Positions 44,260 to 57,222 of a stretch of 64,000 nucleotides of DNA are shown here, in pieces. The stretch lies in the NCBI GenBank assembly GCA_001579985.1, contig LRSR01004616.1:20903-84902 (forward strand), given 5' to 3'. The notes under the pieces are model-generated. The model saw only the letters and a program-made list of their open reading frames with translations. It did no database searches and was not told where the DNA came from. Source of the DNA: Hypsibius dujardini (Eukaryota > Tardigrada > Eutardigrada > Parachela > Hypsibiidae). Numbering within the stretch: the stretch's first letter is position 1; each line of letters opens with the position of its first letter. A program made the position numbers and the translations under genes.

Positions 44260-47200
44260 ATGGGATCTACCTGGCAGCCGGATGAGAACGGGCTGCGCGA
44301 GATCACCCAGCTGTTGAAGGAGTCGCAGTCTCCCGACAATCAAATTCAACGACAAGTGCAGTCGGTTTGTTTTCCCCTCCCTTTTGATGGGCGTTGCTGT
44401 TCAATTTACAATGAGGAAACTCTTGTATTACAGAAACTTGAACAGTTAAATCATCATCCTGACTTCAACAACTATCTTATCTACGTCTTGACGCGCTCTC
44501 AGACGGAAGGTAAGCTTCGTTCAGTTTGGGCTGTAAACGGTTGATCGAGCGATTGGCTGGTTTGTTTTGCATGTTTGCCGACGATGTAGTTTCTGCGTTG
44601 ATTGGCTGATTTAATATTCTGTATTCAGTATTGTTGTCTGTGAAGTGCGGCGGTACCTTTCCCGTCCATAACAGCTGGTTTCGCGGTTGCAAGAATTGAA
44701 ACTAACTTTGTCGTGACATGTTTGGGTGATGCATGTCCTTCCTGGTGCCTGTAAGGAATTTTGCTTATCATTTGGGACGGTCAATGGGGACCTGGGTCGA
44801 TGGATCGACAGTTTGTTCGCGTGATAGCTTATTAATGGTTAATAGTCCATTTGTCCGTTGTAGACGATCCTACCAGATCACTGGCAGGCCTGATCCTCAA
44901 GAACAATGTTCGAGTGCATTGGGAGAACTTTCATCACACCACCCAAGAGCTCATCAAGAACGAGTGCGTCACTCACATAGGCGATCGGTCCCCTCTAATT
45001 CGGGCAACCATTGGCATTTTGATCACTACCATCGTCGGCAAAGGTACGCCTTCTGAGGAAGCCATTTTTTTATGGATCAGAATTTGTAAGTTTGATATCT
45101 ACGTTATAGCTGGACTAAAGGGCTGGGCTAATCTCTTACCGAGCCTGAGCCAGTGTCTCGATTCCCCGACCCTGGAAGTTGTTGATGTATGTAGCGATTG
45201 AACTTGCACTCTGTCGCTCTCGCTTTCGAAGAGTTGCTCAACGGTATTTGACGTTTCTCTGTAGGGCGCTTTCAGTTCCCTACAAAAGATCTGTGAGGAT
45301 TCGACTGAATTGGACGGAAACGATCCTGCTCAACCGCAACAGCAGCCGTTGGATGCCCTCCTGCCAAAATTCATCCAGTTCTTTGCTTATCCCATCGCCA
45401 AGATACGTGCTTACGCACTGGCCTGTGTGAACTGCTACATCCTCCACCGGATTGCGGCACTTCATCCCCATATTGAAGACTTTCTCAAGGTAGCCAGCCA
45501 TAGATAATAGTTATCTCGGCTGAAGGGACGCTGGTTTTTTAGACAATGTCAGTCATGTTTATCTGTTATGACTGTTTCTCGCCGGCGCATGTAGTCACTC
45601 TTTATTAGCGATCGATTATGCGGCGCGTTTCTTTGTAGAGTCTGTTTGCACTGGCGTCTGACGTTGACGCGGACGTGAAGAAGCAGGTGGGTGTTGCACA
45701 CTTGCGTAAAAGAATAATGCCATTTAATCTTTCGAATTATTGAATAAATAGTTGTCTTTAAACAATAGGTCCTACGTGCCATCGTCACCCTCCTCGAAGT
45801 GCAGCCCGACATCCTCTACCGCGATCTGACCAACATTATTGGCTTTATGCTGATGCGGACGCAGGACACAGATGAGCAGGTTGCCTTGGAGGCGTGTGAG
45901 TTTTGGCTGAGCGTCGCTGACAACGCGGTCGGGCAGCAGGCACTGGCACCGCACTTGGCGCAGTTGGTTCCGCTGCTGGTCGAACGGATGCGGTACAGCG
46001 CGATGGATGTGATGCTCCTACGGGCAGAGGTACCTTTCATCCCCGAATTAACGGGCTGAATCGTTGGTGTAATACACGTTTTTTCTCTTGCATAGGATGA
46101 GGAGGATGAACTTAAACCAGACAAGCAAGAGGACATCCGGCCGCGCTTTCACAAGGCCAAAACTCACAGTCTGGATCACGATCATGTAACTGGGCCTGCT
46201 GGTGATCACACCGAGGACGGCGACACCGATGAGGATGATGACGACGAGGAAATGACCGAGTGGAATCTGCGAAAGTGCTCTGCTGCCGGACTGGATGTCT
46301 TATCAAATGTCTTCCATGAGAACCTCCTGCCCGTCCTGCTGCCCTACCTCAAGCAAGTTCTCGGTAGTCCTGATTGGGTGCTGAAGGAGTCGGGAATTCT
46401 TGCTCTCGGCGCCATCGCAGAAGGTGCAATTTTCTCCTTCTCGTTAATCATGTGCAGAATGTGAAGTGATAAACGGATTTTATTTGTTTTGTCGCAGGCT
46501 GTTCTGAAGGGATGGCTGCTCACCTACCGGATCTCGTCCCATTTTTACTTGGATGTCTTCAAGATTCCAAACCGCTAGTTCGATCCATCACTTGTTGGAC
46601 GCTGAGTCGCTACTCCTCCTGGATTGTGCTGGAAGATCCCAACAAATACTTCAAACCCTTTCTGGCTGAAGTATGCTCCTCACTAGCTCAATTTTAGACT
46701 AGTTAACAGAGTTTTCTTTGGCTGTTCAGTTACTCCGGAGGATCCTCGACAAGAACAAGAAGGTGCAAGAAGCCGCCTGCAGCGCCTTCGCCACCTTGGA
46801 GGAGGAATCCGGCACTTTGTTGGTTCCACACTTGGAAATCATCGTCAAGAGTCTTGTGTTGGCATTCCGCAAGTACCAGAGCAAAAATCTGCTCATCCTC
46901 TACGACGCCATCGGCACCCTGGCGGAAGCGGTGGGTCATGAGCTGAACCGACCAGAATATGTCCAGCTGCTGATGGATCCCCTCATCACCAAGTGGAGTA
47001 CGCTGAGTGACGATGACAAGTCGACCTTCCCCCTCTTGGAATGTCTCTCCAGTGTGGCCACCGCAATGTCGACTGGCTTTATGCCCTACGTTGAGCCGGT
47101 CTTTTCTCGGTGCATCAACCTTATTGATCGCAGCATTCAAGGACAATTGGTAAGCATAATAGACATATTATTAGATAATACATTGGCTATCACTCAATCA

Positions 47201-48936
47201 GTCTCTTGGTTTGAAAAAGTGCCTTTTGTTTATTTTCTTCCAGAATTACAACACACAGCCCGAAATTTACGAAAATCCGGATCGGGACTGCCTGATTGTA
47301 GCCTTGGATCTGATCAGCGGTTTGTCGGAAGGTGTTGGCAGTCACGTGGAGCCACTTGTATTGCGGAGTAACTTGATGGTTACCGTTGCTCATTGTATCA
47401 GGGTGAGTTGATTCCTTTTCTTTCATTTCCTTACTCTTATTGTTTTGATCTTGTTTAGGATCCTGTACCGGAAGTACGACAAAGTGCATTTGCGTTGATC
47501 GGAGATTTGGCAAGGGCTGCCTTCTCCGCAGAACGACCTTATTTAAGTATGTCAAATAGATGAATGAATAATCGTTAAATTAACAGTTTATTTTTACAGC
47601 GGATTTTATCCAAAACATGGCTCTCAACATGAATCCCGAGCACGTGTCTGTATGCAACAACGCGACTTGGGCTCTCGGAGAGGTCGCTCTCAAACTAGGT
47701 AATAACGCTCGTTTTTCTCGCTCGGCAAACACATTTAGCGCTACTCCAGAGTTTTCTCTGTTTGACCTATTTTCAACATGCCAGGTCAAGACACTCGCCA
47801 ATTTATTCCGCTCGTCTTGGATCCCTTGGTCTGCTTGATGAATCGAACCGGAACTCAACAGACGCTTCTGGAAAACACCGGTGAGGTTTCGATTAGTTAC
47901 TGTTTTGCCTAATTTTGAATTGTGAAGCCTCTATTTAGTCCTCAATTGAGTTTTATGTCCAATTAAGCATTCAGTTTGAGTTAGCTGTTGACCGGTTTTA
48001 CATTTTTTTACATTATTTACATTGATTATTATGGTAAATAAAATTTATTACATTTATTTATTATTTACATTTTTTTACTTTACATTATTGTACAATGTGT
48101 CGGTTTAACGATTTATTAGTTATTATTTGTGCAATTGAGTTTGCTATTTGCTCGTGGGTGGCTTCGTTGATTCGGTCTCTAGTTTCATTGAAGGTGGTTC
48201 ATGTATTTATTGGATTGTGTTTTCTTTTTTCTTCTCCAGCGATTACACTTGGTCGCCTTGGTTTGGCCTGTCCCGATGTTATGGCCCCCCAATTGCCGCG
48301 TTTTCTAAAACCATGGTGTGTATTGGCTAATGATGCTTAGTGTGATTCGTCCGCTGCTGATCCCGTAGTGGTGGAGTAACAGTTATTGTGTCTGTCGTTG
48401 CTACAGGTGTCAATCATTGCGGAATGTACGAGACAACGAGGAGAAGGCTAGTGCGTTCCGGTGAGTTGAGCTATATCATATCGTGCTTCCGTTATCTCCA
48501 TCAGCTGATTTGGTTGTTATTACAGAGGTGTGTGTGTGATGGTTGGGAGTCGAACCGAACCGTTGGATACTGAAAACTTTTGCGCGTTCTGCGACGGCGT
48601 CGCATCCTGGCAGATGCCAGATCCTCAACTCAAAATGATGTTCCAACAGGTATTCACAAGATATTTCGATATGGAAAGACTACGGCTCCACCGGTGATGA
48701 AAGTTGTTATCTAACAATCGACTGATTATTGTGTGATGGTTTCGTATTCGTACTGTCTGATGGGAAATTTAACTTGACTTTTGAATTTGTCAACTATCAA
48801 AGGGAGGGTTACCAATTTTTGCTTTTTATTGCAGATTTTGAGCCATTACAAGCAGGTGGCGGGCGACAAGTGGCCGCAGTTCATGGACCAGTTTCCCCCT
48901 CATGTCCGTGATCGACTGACCGCGTACAATTTGTGA
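44260..48936 (+). CDS. TNPO1: transportin-1 (karyopherin beta-2) nuclear import receptor
   Basis: Eighteen exons: 44260-44364, 44434-44509, 44864-45043, 45110-45186, 45265-45489, 45639-45686, 45769-46029, 46096-46423, 46498-46670, 46730-47149, 47244-47402, 47459-47546, 47600-47698, 47785-47880, 48240-48315, 48407-48460, 48526-48649, 48835-48936. Phases close, giving 896 residues (human 898). HEAT repeats run throughout: [20 protein letters not shown] at the start, [35 protein letters not shown], then the acidic H8-loop ([12 protein letters not shown]), [69 protein letters not shown]. It binds PY-NLS cargoes such as hnRNP A1, carries them through the pore and releases them on RanGTP binding; the acidic loop couples the two. 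Very well conserved. Confidence 0.97.
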
Positions 48937-50486
48937 TTTAATTTAAAGCACCCTGTCGCAAAAATTGTTTGAGGAGGATACCCTCCTGCCTCTTTCCTTT
49001 GCTTTGCTTCAGCGCTTGTGGTCTGTGTTTTTTTTGGTTGAGTTGCGGCTCTTTGTTAAACTTTAGATGATGAGGGTAGTTGGTTTTTTAGATTTTTTGA
49101 GTCATTCGCTTTCTTAGTTTGTCTTTTTTTGAGTGCGCGATAGTTGGCCTGGACGTCCAAGTTCTAGTTGATCCGTCGTCGCAAATAGATTTTTTGTTTA
49201 GATTATGATAGATTCCTTTTTTGTGTGCGCTAACTTAGTTAAATATGGTTCGGCAACTTGCAACTTAACACCGATATTCCATTTTCCAATCCTGCTGGTC
49301 TGGTGCGGCGATTCTTTGAAAAGGAAAATTTAGACTTCTCGGAATCGATTCTGGCTGACAAAAAATTCCAAGGCGTTACTGTAAAGTATGTGGGGAAGCT
49401 GACCGGAAGCGCTTCTAAGTCTTCTGCAGCCTTCCCTCTGCGTGTTCTGTCGCTCGTACAGGGTGATTCACTACCACATAAACACGCACGATCGGTTGTC
49501 AGAGGAGCTGTGCGCAACCGATCATGTCTCTATGATTAGCTTAAACGAAGATGATTCAGTTTAGGAAAAGTTAGCGTTCAAACAATTGGGAAAAAGCAGT
49601 AAGCCACCTCATGTGACCATTGTATTTTTCTCGGACAAAAGAAGTATTCTTTTTGGTCACTGTAACTGCTCTTCTTATGTATTTTTTTGTACTTTCCTGA
49701 ACGTTTGTCGATGGCCTATTAGAAAACTATCACTGCAGAGCCTAAATTGACCGATTGAAAGAACCAGGCCTATCGATAACTTGTCCATCCGATATTAGGG
49801 AAGGTTTTTCACATACTGTATCTCAATATTGTTCAACTCTAGGTTCTCAATTCAGGCAACAAATATGCTTATTTTATGCACATTGCACTGAAATACTAGA
49901 AACGAGAACGATCCAACATGTTTTTGATCTGAAAGTTTTCAAAACACGTCAGAAAAGCACTTTTGGCGCCATTTTTTTTATAAAAATATTTTTCATAAAT
50001 CGGTTTCATAACCAATAGGCTTCATATAATCTGAAGAAATTTGACCAAAATAATGAAAACCATATTTTTGGTGATTTTGTTAATGTGTCCATGTGGTAGT
50101 GAATCACCCTGTAAAGCTTCCGGGTCGATGTTTATTTAATAATAATTTAAAATACGGAAAAAATTAACCATAAAATTGGCAATTTTCAATTTGGCTATAT
50201 ACCATACGTAGATGGGCAGGAATGTGTGCACAATGGATTTAAATGCATTACAGGCCTGGGAGCTCAAAGCAGCACAAAGCAGCGGCAGAATCAGGAAGTC
50301 ATGTTGACATTTGAGCTTATTATTACTGATCGGGCTGTCTAGCCTTCGGACCTGGATTCAGTCCCACCTCGAGATATTTAGTTGCCACAGACATTTCGTT
50401 CATCATCCATTACATGCCCAAAGCTATTCCATCTTTCCATTATTCTCATTTCATCAGTTTAATATTGAACTGATATCTTTTCAGAC
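48937..50486. other. 1.5-kb spacer, mainly a transposon remnant
   Basis: Contains the transportin 3' UTR, the TIR-flanked element at 49459-50111, and the upstream region of the next gene. A TTTTCAG|AC acceptor at about 50484 suggests that gene has a 5' non-coding exon here. No other coding frame supported. Confidence 0.55.
49459..50111. mobile_element. 653-bp non-autonomous DNA transposon, Tc1/mariner-like
   Basis: Starts CAGGGTGATTCACTACC at 49459 and ends with its exact inverse at 50111; the perfect terminal inverted repeats are 21 bp. Each end is flanked by TA (49457-49458, 50112-50113), the Tc1/mariner target duplication. The interior is AT-rich and encodes no recognisable transposase, so it would need a partner element to move. 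Confidence 0.8.
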
Positions 50487-51206
50487 ATGCCTGATACAAG
50501 TAAAAAGCGATCGGAAGGCAGTTCCATTCGGCGACTATTTTGCGGATGTATAAGTGGAACCGATCAGACCAGCAGCGAACCCATGGAAGAAGATAAGAGC
50601 ATCCATTTTTACAGCGGAATTAAGGATGACTGTAATTATGGATTTGCGGGTGTGGAATGTGGATCCCCATTGCCACATGTCTATGAAGAAATATCGGAGG
50701 CGGAAAAAGGGCGTCTCCCACTTCGGTACTGGAAGCCGCATCGCTCTGTTCCCCTTGTGGAGCCGTATGAGATCATTCCGATACCTACGGTGGGAGGTCC
50801 AGCAACGCGGGCCAGAACTTCCCGTTTTGATATTCGGCTGTCAGATCCCAAGATGAAGAGCCTGTTTGAGGAGTTTCTAAGGGAGCATTGGGTGAAGGAT
50901 CATGCTCAAGCGGAAGGCGGAGAGACCTACGGCCAGAGCTCCAATGAGTCGGGTATCTCTGTGTGGAACGAAGAGGAGGAACCGCGAACCGGAGGAGCCT
51001 CGATTGACGGGTCTTTGCCCTATTGCCACCTGAGAGGTCGAGCTCGACCACTTCCGCCCAAAAGAACTTCTAGTACTAGAGTGACCTCTGATACGTTTTT
51101 GCAAGCAAGTTCTTTATTAACAACCTCCAATCGAGAAACGGTAAGAAGAAGAACAAGCAATTTGACATTCGCTAAAACCGTCTCAGAAACCATTCATGTC
51201 TGATTT
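50487..51206 (+). CDS. small intronless-CDS protein with Src SH2/SH3 ligand-like motifs
   Basis: One open frame of 238 residues beginning MPDTSKKRSEGSSIRRLFCG. A splice acceptor (TTTTCAG) lies just before the ATG. No transmembrane span or known domain was recognised. Visible motifs: an N-terminal Arg/Cys cluster RRLFCGCISG that could be palmitoylated; VYEEI at about residues 66-70, the classic Src-SH2 binding consensus when phosphorylated; RPLPPKR at about residues 188-194, close to a class I Src-SH3 ligand; and several Ser/Thr/Arg-rich stretches in the C-terminal half. This suggests a membrane-tethered signalling adaptor, by inference only. Codon use resembles its neighbours. Family unknown. 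Confidence 0.6.
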
Positions 51207-51949
51207 GGCTTACTACCTTTTTGTTTGAACGTATGTATGCCTGTTACATAAAAAATCGAAGTACCATAACAATTGTATGGCCTCGCTATGTTGCTATCTG
51301 CGGAAGTGATATAACCTCTATGTTAAATATGTGTAAACCTGGTGAATTCAATTTCAAGACTAATCCCACCAGACATTCGACGATTTTAGACACAAAACAG
51401 ATCATCCAGACAACGGCTCGCATTGAATTAAAGATAGAAAACCAAAAATTCGGCTCATGCAGGCAATGAAGAACACTGTCATCTTTACATTAGTGTTGAT
51501 GAGCCACAAAGGGAGACAGGCTACGGTATTGGTGTGGTGAGACAGACACTGCAGGCTGGGTGCGAAATGTCCCATGGTGTGTATGTGCTGCGACCAACAG
51601 TGGAATGTTTGCTTAAAGTCTTTCATAAATTTGTAAGACTTTTGAGACGCAAGAGTATGGCCCATTCTTATCAGGACAATAATCTGAGTAAGTGACACTT
51701 TTCCGCAGTCACACCACAGCGTCCTTCCATCAGTGAGTGCATACTGCAGAGATAAAGCGTAAGGGACATTTAACGACCTTTATCACGAATACCGCCGTAA
51801 TATAAAGCAAAGACCCGAAATAAAACCAACGTAATTGGCGTGGAGCCGGCGCTGTACGCAGCAAAAATCTAGGCAGCAGCAAAGCATATAGAATCCGGCT
51901 TGCAGGTCCTATCAAACATTTTTCGCCATGTTTACGAAAAAGCCAAAAA

Positions 51950-54229
51950 ATGAAATCATCGAAATTAATAGTGTTTTTGGGCTTGAGTTTTGCGATGACC
52001 ACTCAAGTGGCACTTGGCCGTGATGTGGCACCTCATGATCATGAAGCGGCACAGCCCACAGCTCCCTGTCTAACATCCATCAATTTCGCCAAATGCAACT
52101 GCGACTTCATCCAAAGGGGTTACCTTGTGGATTGCAATAATATAACTTGGGGAGAGCTGCTACAATTTTTCACTGCATTCGGAGCCTCAAGCGAGGCCTT
52201 AGACATTTTCGTCGTTCTTCATGATTTCAGCGGAGACGTCGATGACCATGGCTTCGATAGGTAGGCAATTGCATAAGATAACCAAATAAATTTATCAACA
52301 CTTTTTCAATTTATAGTTTGAGTAGTAATATGGTATTGTTCAGCTCTTACCCCTTGGGTTTTAAACAAAATAAAATTGAATTTTAACGTTTCTTACATGT
52401 ATAAACGAACTTGATCATTTTCGGATCATTTGTTGCAGACTGGAAGAACAAACACTAGGGAAACTGGCACAGCACTGGAAAAGTCTTACCATAACTAGGG
52501 CGAGCAATGTGACGGCTCTTCCCAATTTCTTGTGGGCGACTGCTTTGGAGGACATTTTTTTGGAAAACCTAACGCAGTTGTCATCAAAAATTAATGATTC
52601 TGTTTTGCCCCCCAATCTCTCGCAGTTAATTCTGGACGGGATAAATATTTCACAGCTGGCGGGATGGTCCTTGGAAGGATTGAGTAAGCTGACGCATTTG
52701 GAGATTATTCGCTATGGCAGCATGAATTGGGCGGGCAGGCAATACTTCACTAACGTTACCACATTGACCGAACTGCATATTGTGGGTGGCCAGTTGACAG
52801 GATTGACAGATTCCTCCTTGACGGGCCTGGAAAATTTGCAAATTTTAAATCTCAGCGCAAACGGATTAAAAGATTTGCCCGGTGCACTATTACGGGAAAT
52901 GCTGGATTTGGAGATACTGGACGTCTCGTATAATGACTTGATTGCCGTTCCGGATGGCTGGTTGGAGACGAATCTTGAGCTCCGTGAATTCAGGCAAGCA
53001 CAGTCAAAGGGGGAAATGATCATGACATTGGGGCGTAAATGTATATCTGTATGCCTATTGCGTGTCTGTGTCTGTGTCTGCGATAGTTGAGCAGTTTGTC
53101 TGTTGGCTTCTTTGACTCCTACTAGTAATGGTTACCTGCACGCCTGCCTGCTAGTGTAGCTGTTTGTCTGTGTCAATCTTCCAATTTAGTTGTGTAATTG
53201 GTTTGCAGAGCCAGATGGAACGACATTCAGTCAATCCCATCGGAATTCTTTGACAACACGCAACAATTGGCGCAACTAGACCTCACCGAAAATTATATCC
53301 ATAGCATCCCCGCCAAACTATTTAAAAACACCAGCAAACTATCCGTACTGAAACTACGCGACAACAACCTGGCAAGTGTGATGGATGGTGATTTTGAGCA
53401 CCTAACCAATCTGACGGACTTGGATCTAGGCATGAATTTGTTGACCTCGCTGCCGGCCAGAGCCTTCCGCGGCCTGGGTCGATTGGTTGAATTGAACCTT
53501 ACCAGAAACTACATTGCCGACATTGCCCGTGATGCTTTTCGCGACTTGCATTCGGTGCGCGAAATTGATCTAAGTCATAATCGGCTGACGGTGTTGAAGA
53601 AGGGAATGTTCACCGGGCTGAGGCATAAGCTAGCAAAACTGGATTTGAGTGACAACAAAATCAATTTAGTCGAACCGGAAGCTCTCCACGGTGTTAACGC
53701 AAGTGTGATAGACATGGCCGGTAAGCTTAATTCCTTACTAGTCAATTATTTTACAGATAGTTTCTATTGACACAAAACATTATTATTCATTTAAGTCGTC
53801 CTGTGAAAAATTGCGACTTTTTCCACTAAAATGTTTCCTGAATTTTAAAAATTATTTTCGCAATTGAGAAAAGGTGTTGTTGCAGGAAGCTCTTTTCTCT
53901 GTTCGTGCGCGAACATCCTCCTCAAAGCATACCTCACTTCACCGACCCTATGCGTAGACCCACGAGACATGACGATCCACAATCTGGCCGACATTGTTGC
54001 TGACAATTGCGCTTCCTCCGACGAGGCATTCATCAAGAGCCGTCAGGAGGGATTATTCTTCGCCGGTTCAGTGTTGTTTATGGCGACCATTTTCCTATTG
54101 ATTGGTATTGTGGCTGTTCTCAGCTATCGGGTCTCTTCCCGTCGTGTATTTTATCCCTCCACATACTACGACCAAGAGAACTTTACCGGCTCTGACTTTG
54201 AAATTAAAACAATTTCTACGTCTTTATGA
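51950..54229 (+). CDS. leucine-rich-repeat type I transmembrane protein
   Basis: Four exons: 51950-52260, 52439-52993, 53209-53720, 53886-54229. Phases close, giving 573 residues. Signal peptide (KLIVFLGLSFAMTTQVALG), then a Cys-containing cap (CLTSINFAKCNCDF...VDCNN). About 12 LRRs follow, for example LENLQILNLSANGLKDLP, LEILDVSYNDLIAVP, QLAQLDLTENYIHSIP, LVELNLTRNYIADIA and KLAKLDLSDNKINLVE. A C-terminal Cys-flanked cap (FLCSCANILLKAYL...LCVDPRDM...DNC) precedes one transmembrane helix (LFFAGSVLFMATIFLLIGIVAVLSY) and a short Tyr/Ser-rich tail. Many N-glycosylation sites. Typical of cell-surface adhesion or receptor LRR proteins. The second intron starts with GC (AG|GCAAGC), a GC-AG intron. 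Confidence 0.88.
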
Positions 54230-55315
54230 GGGTGCTTTGTGCTAGATTTGTTGTAATTGCTTTTTTTGATTGCGTATATAAAACAGTTTCGCCTCAAGTT
54301 CCTCGGAAGCCAGAAGTTATTTTGCTTGGGTTCGTGCCCAACACTAGGTACTACGATTTTTAAATGCAATTGAAACGAGCTGGCTCCACATACTTGACCA
54401 AAAAATACTTTCAATGGCAATGGCATAGGTCCTGATAACATTTCAGTCAGGACAAATGACAGTCCTAGGTTTACCATTGAAAAGTAATCGTTTTTTGCGT
54501 ACAGAACAGGTTCTTCTCTTGCTCAATATTTTCATTAGGGACTCAAAACGTGCAAAACGAATTGCTCTTATTTGAACATGGCCGTTGAAATTAATAAGAA
54601 CTGAAATTACGGTCCTTCAAAGTAATTGTTTAAGGCGAAAAGCATTGGCAAAACATTTTACTGAAAACCATTGTACAATTATCATTGCAAATGATACCGC
54701 AGATGAAGACGCGTCACTAAAATTACGGTATAACCAAAGCAGAAAGACGAGGATTAGCTGATTGAAAAGGCGAATGTCTAATCCTCAAAAGGCGTTCAAT
54801 TTATCTGAAAGGTTTGCCTAGAAAAGGATCTCTGGTTAGCTCAAATTGGTCTTTTCATTTGGATAGCTGAGTCTCGAAAACGTACATCTATTTTGATATT
54901 TTCCCGTTGAGGGTGTTAACAAGGTGATTGTCTAGTAGGAAAGAACGCACGTCTTTTGGGAGTAGATTGCAGCTCCCTCAAGTGCACCTGTCATCTAATC
55001 TTTTTCACAATTAATGGTCATTACTCAAGCCGACCGGAAGTCCCGCGTAGCATTCATTCACTGGGCTGTTTGCTCCGACTTTTTTTGTACGTACGTACCG
55101 ATTCAGTACAGTTGAGTTGGCATCAATAATTAAAGGCCTTCTACGCTAATGCGTTTCGTAAGCGTACACTTTGCTTCAACCCTGGAATGTTTCAACCATT
55201 TCACTCGCAATTGTATTAAATGGTGCTCGGATTGGGACGGGTTATCCTTCAAATGAAGGTACAGATAAAGTCAACCGATTTGCTCTTCTGCAATGCGTAG
55301 GGGGTTTTCGTAATC
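54230..55315. other. 1.1-kb spacer; nothing recognised
   Basis: Lies between two plus-strand genes. Mixed AT-rich sequence with no supportable frame, RNA or repeat. Confidence 0.5.
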
Positions 55316-56560
55316 ATGTTTAATTTTTCTCGACAACTGACGGACGACAATAATTTAACCTTTCTGAAAGCCGAAAATTTGACTGGCAATACGACCGACA
55401 ACGTGGATCAAGTCACAGGACCAACCTGGGCCTTTGTTCCGGCATACTATGTCGTCATCGCATCCTTGTCATTCTTGACAAACGGTGCGGTAATGGCGAT
55501 CTTCTTCTCCAATCCTTCCCTCCGAACTCCCTTTAACATTTACTTAATCAATTTGGTAACGGCCAACTTCCTCTACGCCTGCATAGAAAGCCCCGCGGAC
55601 ATTATCAACAATTTATATTCCGGCTGGTGGTTAGCCTCGGCCTACTGTTCAGTCTACCAGTATGGGACGTATATGTTGGAAGCAGGCATCCGCGTATGCC
55701 ATACCCTTATAACGGTCAACCGTCTGTGGGCGGTCATCTGGCCTCATTCATACCAACAGAATCATCGCAAATGGACCGCCTACCTTATCTGTCTGGGAGG
55801 ATGGGTCTACGTTCATCTTAATCTACTGCCTGGCTACATTTTGGACATTTTGTACTATAGGTTACCGCTCCTGGTCAATACGTGCTACTTGAATACCGAT
55901 GCCCAGTGGCAGTGGCTCTTAGCCATGCAAGTGCTAGTGTATGGGATGGCCCTCTTCGTTATGGTGGGCTCGTACCCTGTCATTTGGTAAGCGAGCAGAC
56001 GATACGAGAAAAAATACATGTTTCCTGCGACAGCCAAGATACAGACAAACAAACAGATAGACAGACAGACAGACAGACAGATAGACACACACACACACAC
56101 AAAGATTTGAGCGGTGATCTTGTGTTGTACCGGTAGGTATTATCGCCGCAAACGTAAGAAGATAGTTCGTCCCTCCGCCACGCGTTCATCGTCAAGAAAG
56201 ATTCGGGTGTCGGCCTACCGCTTCACCGAATCGGTGAACCAGTCTCGCCAGATCACTTCCCTCGAGCTTACTGCGGACGGGGTAGATGGCACTGCGAGCG
56301 GTCGTCCTGCAGCAAAAAAACAGTCCCACGGTTTTACGATCTTGACAGTCTTGACTTGCGGTGTGCTGATATGCTGGACGCCAATCCTCTGTTACTATAC
56401 CGTAACGATTTTCGTCCAGATTGAAAACCGAGTTTACCTGGAAGTTGCGGTTGTACTCTTCTCCATGCAGTCGATGGTGGATCCGATTTTGTTTGTTTGT
56501 ACGGTTCCCGGTCTCCGCGAAGCGTTCCGTAAAATATGGAATAATAGTAATAGTCAATAA
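55316..56560 (+). CDS. orphan class A (rhodopsin-like) GPCR
   Basis: Two exons, 55316-55986 and 56137-56560, phases closing at 364 residues. The extracellular N-terminus has several N-glycosylation sequons (NFS, NLT, NTT). TM1 is AYYVVIASLSFLTNGAVMAIFF; TM2 is INLVTANFLYACIES, lacking the usual Asp; the TM3 end is VNRLWAVIWP in place of DRY; ECL2 carries a Cys (LVNTCYL) to pair with AYCSVYQYG at the top of TM3. ICL3 is basic (YYRRKRKKIVRPS). TM6 holds the CWTP motif, and TM7 reads MVDPILF, a DPxxY variant. The intron separates TM5 from ICL3 and contains a GACA/CA microsatellite. A plasma-membrane receptor; ligand not inferable. It diverges strongly from well-known peptide and amine groups. 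Confidence 0.8.
56041..56100. repeat. (GACA)n and (CA)n microsatellite in a GPCR intron
   Basis: ACAGACAGACAGACAG-type repeats followed by a (CA)n run, inside the 55987-56136 intron. Confidence 0.85.
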
Positions 56561-57222
56561 CAAAGATATTTGTCCCATTTGCGAATCTATTATGCTGGTC
56601 ACTTTTCACATATTCTATTTGAGAGAAAAAATGCTTTCAAAATATAAACCGTTTTTGAAACCGAAGAGGAGTAAAAAACGTAATCTCGTGCGGAATGTGA
56701 CATGATCGTACAGGATAAAAAATCTTGGGAGCCAAAGACAATTTCGAAGGACGAGCTGGAACAGCAGACCCAAAAACGCATGCACCAAGTTCCATGAGCA
56801 GCCAAAAATGGAATTTCACGCCGCATCAGAGGCCGAGAGTTCTCGAAGTAAGTTCAAACCGACTTCAAAACTCAGAAGCGGCGGAGGAGAGCTTGAATCG
56901 CGGTAGCCACCGTCCAGATGATTATGCTGGTTGAAGAAGTAGAACTGAAACGGAAATGGAGATACAGTAACCTACTGTTACACTATTTAAATAATATATA
57001 ATATTACAAATAACAGAAGCATATGATTTCTGCACATTAGTTACAAGCACTTTTACCTTTTATTTCCCTTAAAATAAAGACAAAGTCGTTTATTGATACT
57101 GGGTGATTTTAAATTCTCACTTTAGACGTCCCGTAACTTGCGATTTCATTTAAAATATTCTTATTCAAAAACTTTGCGCTAAAAACGAAATTCTAAATTT
57201 CTGTTTTGGTTCAGAGTTACGA
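56561..57222. other. convergent spacer; nothing recognised
   Basis: Between the convergent orphan GPCR and FN3K genes. A 69-codon frame at 56725-56934 has no family resemblance. AT-rich elsewhere. Confidence 0.5.

Noticed and set aside
49258-49539. 93-codon frame reading into the 653-bp transposon
   Set aside because: Crosses the transposon boundary at 49459 and shows no homology; not a transposase.
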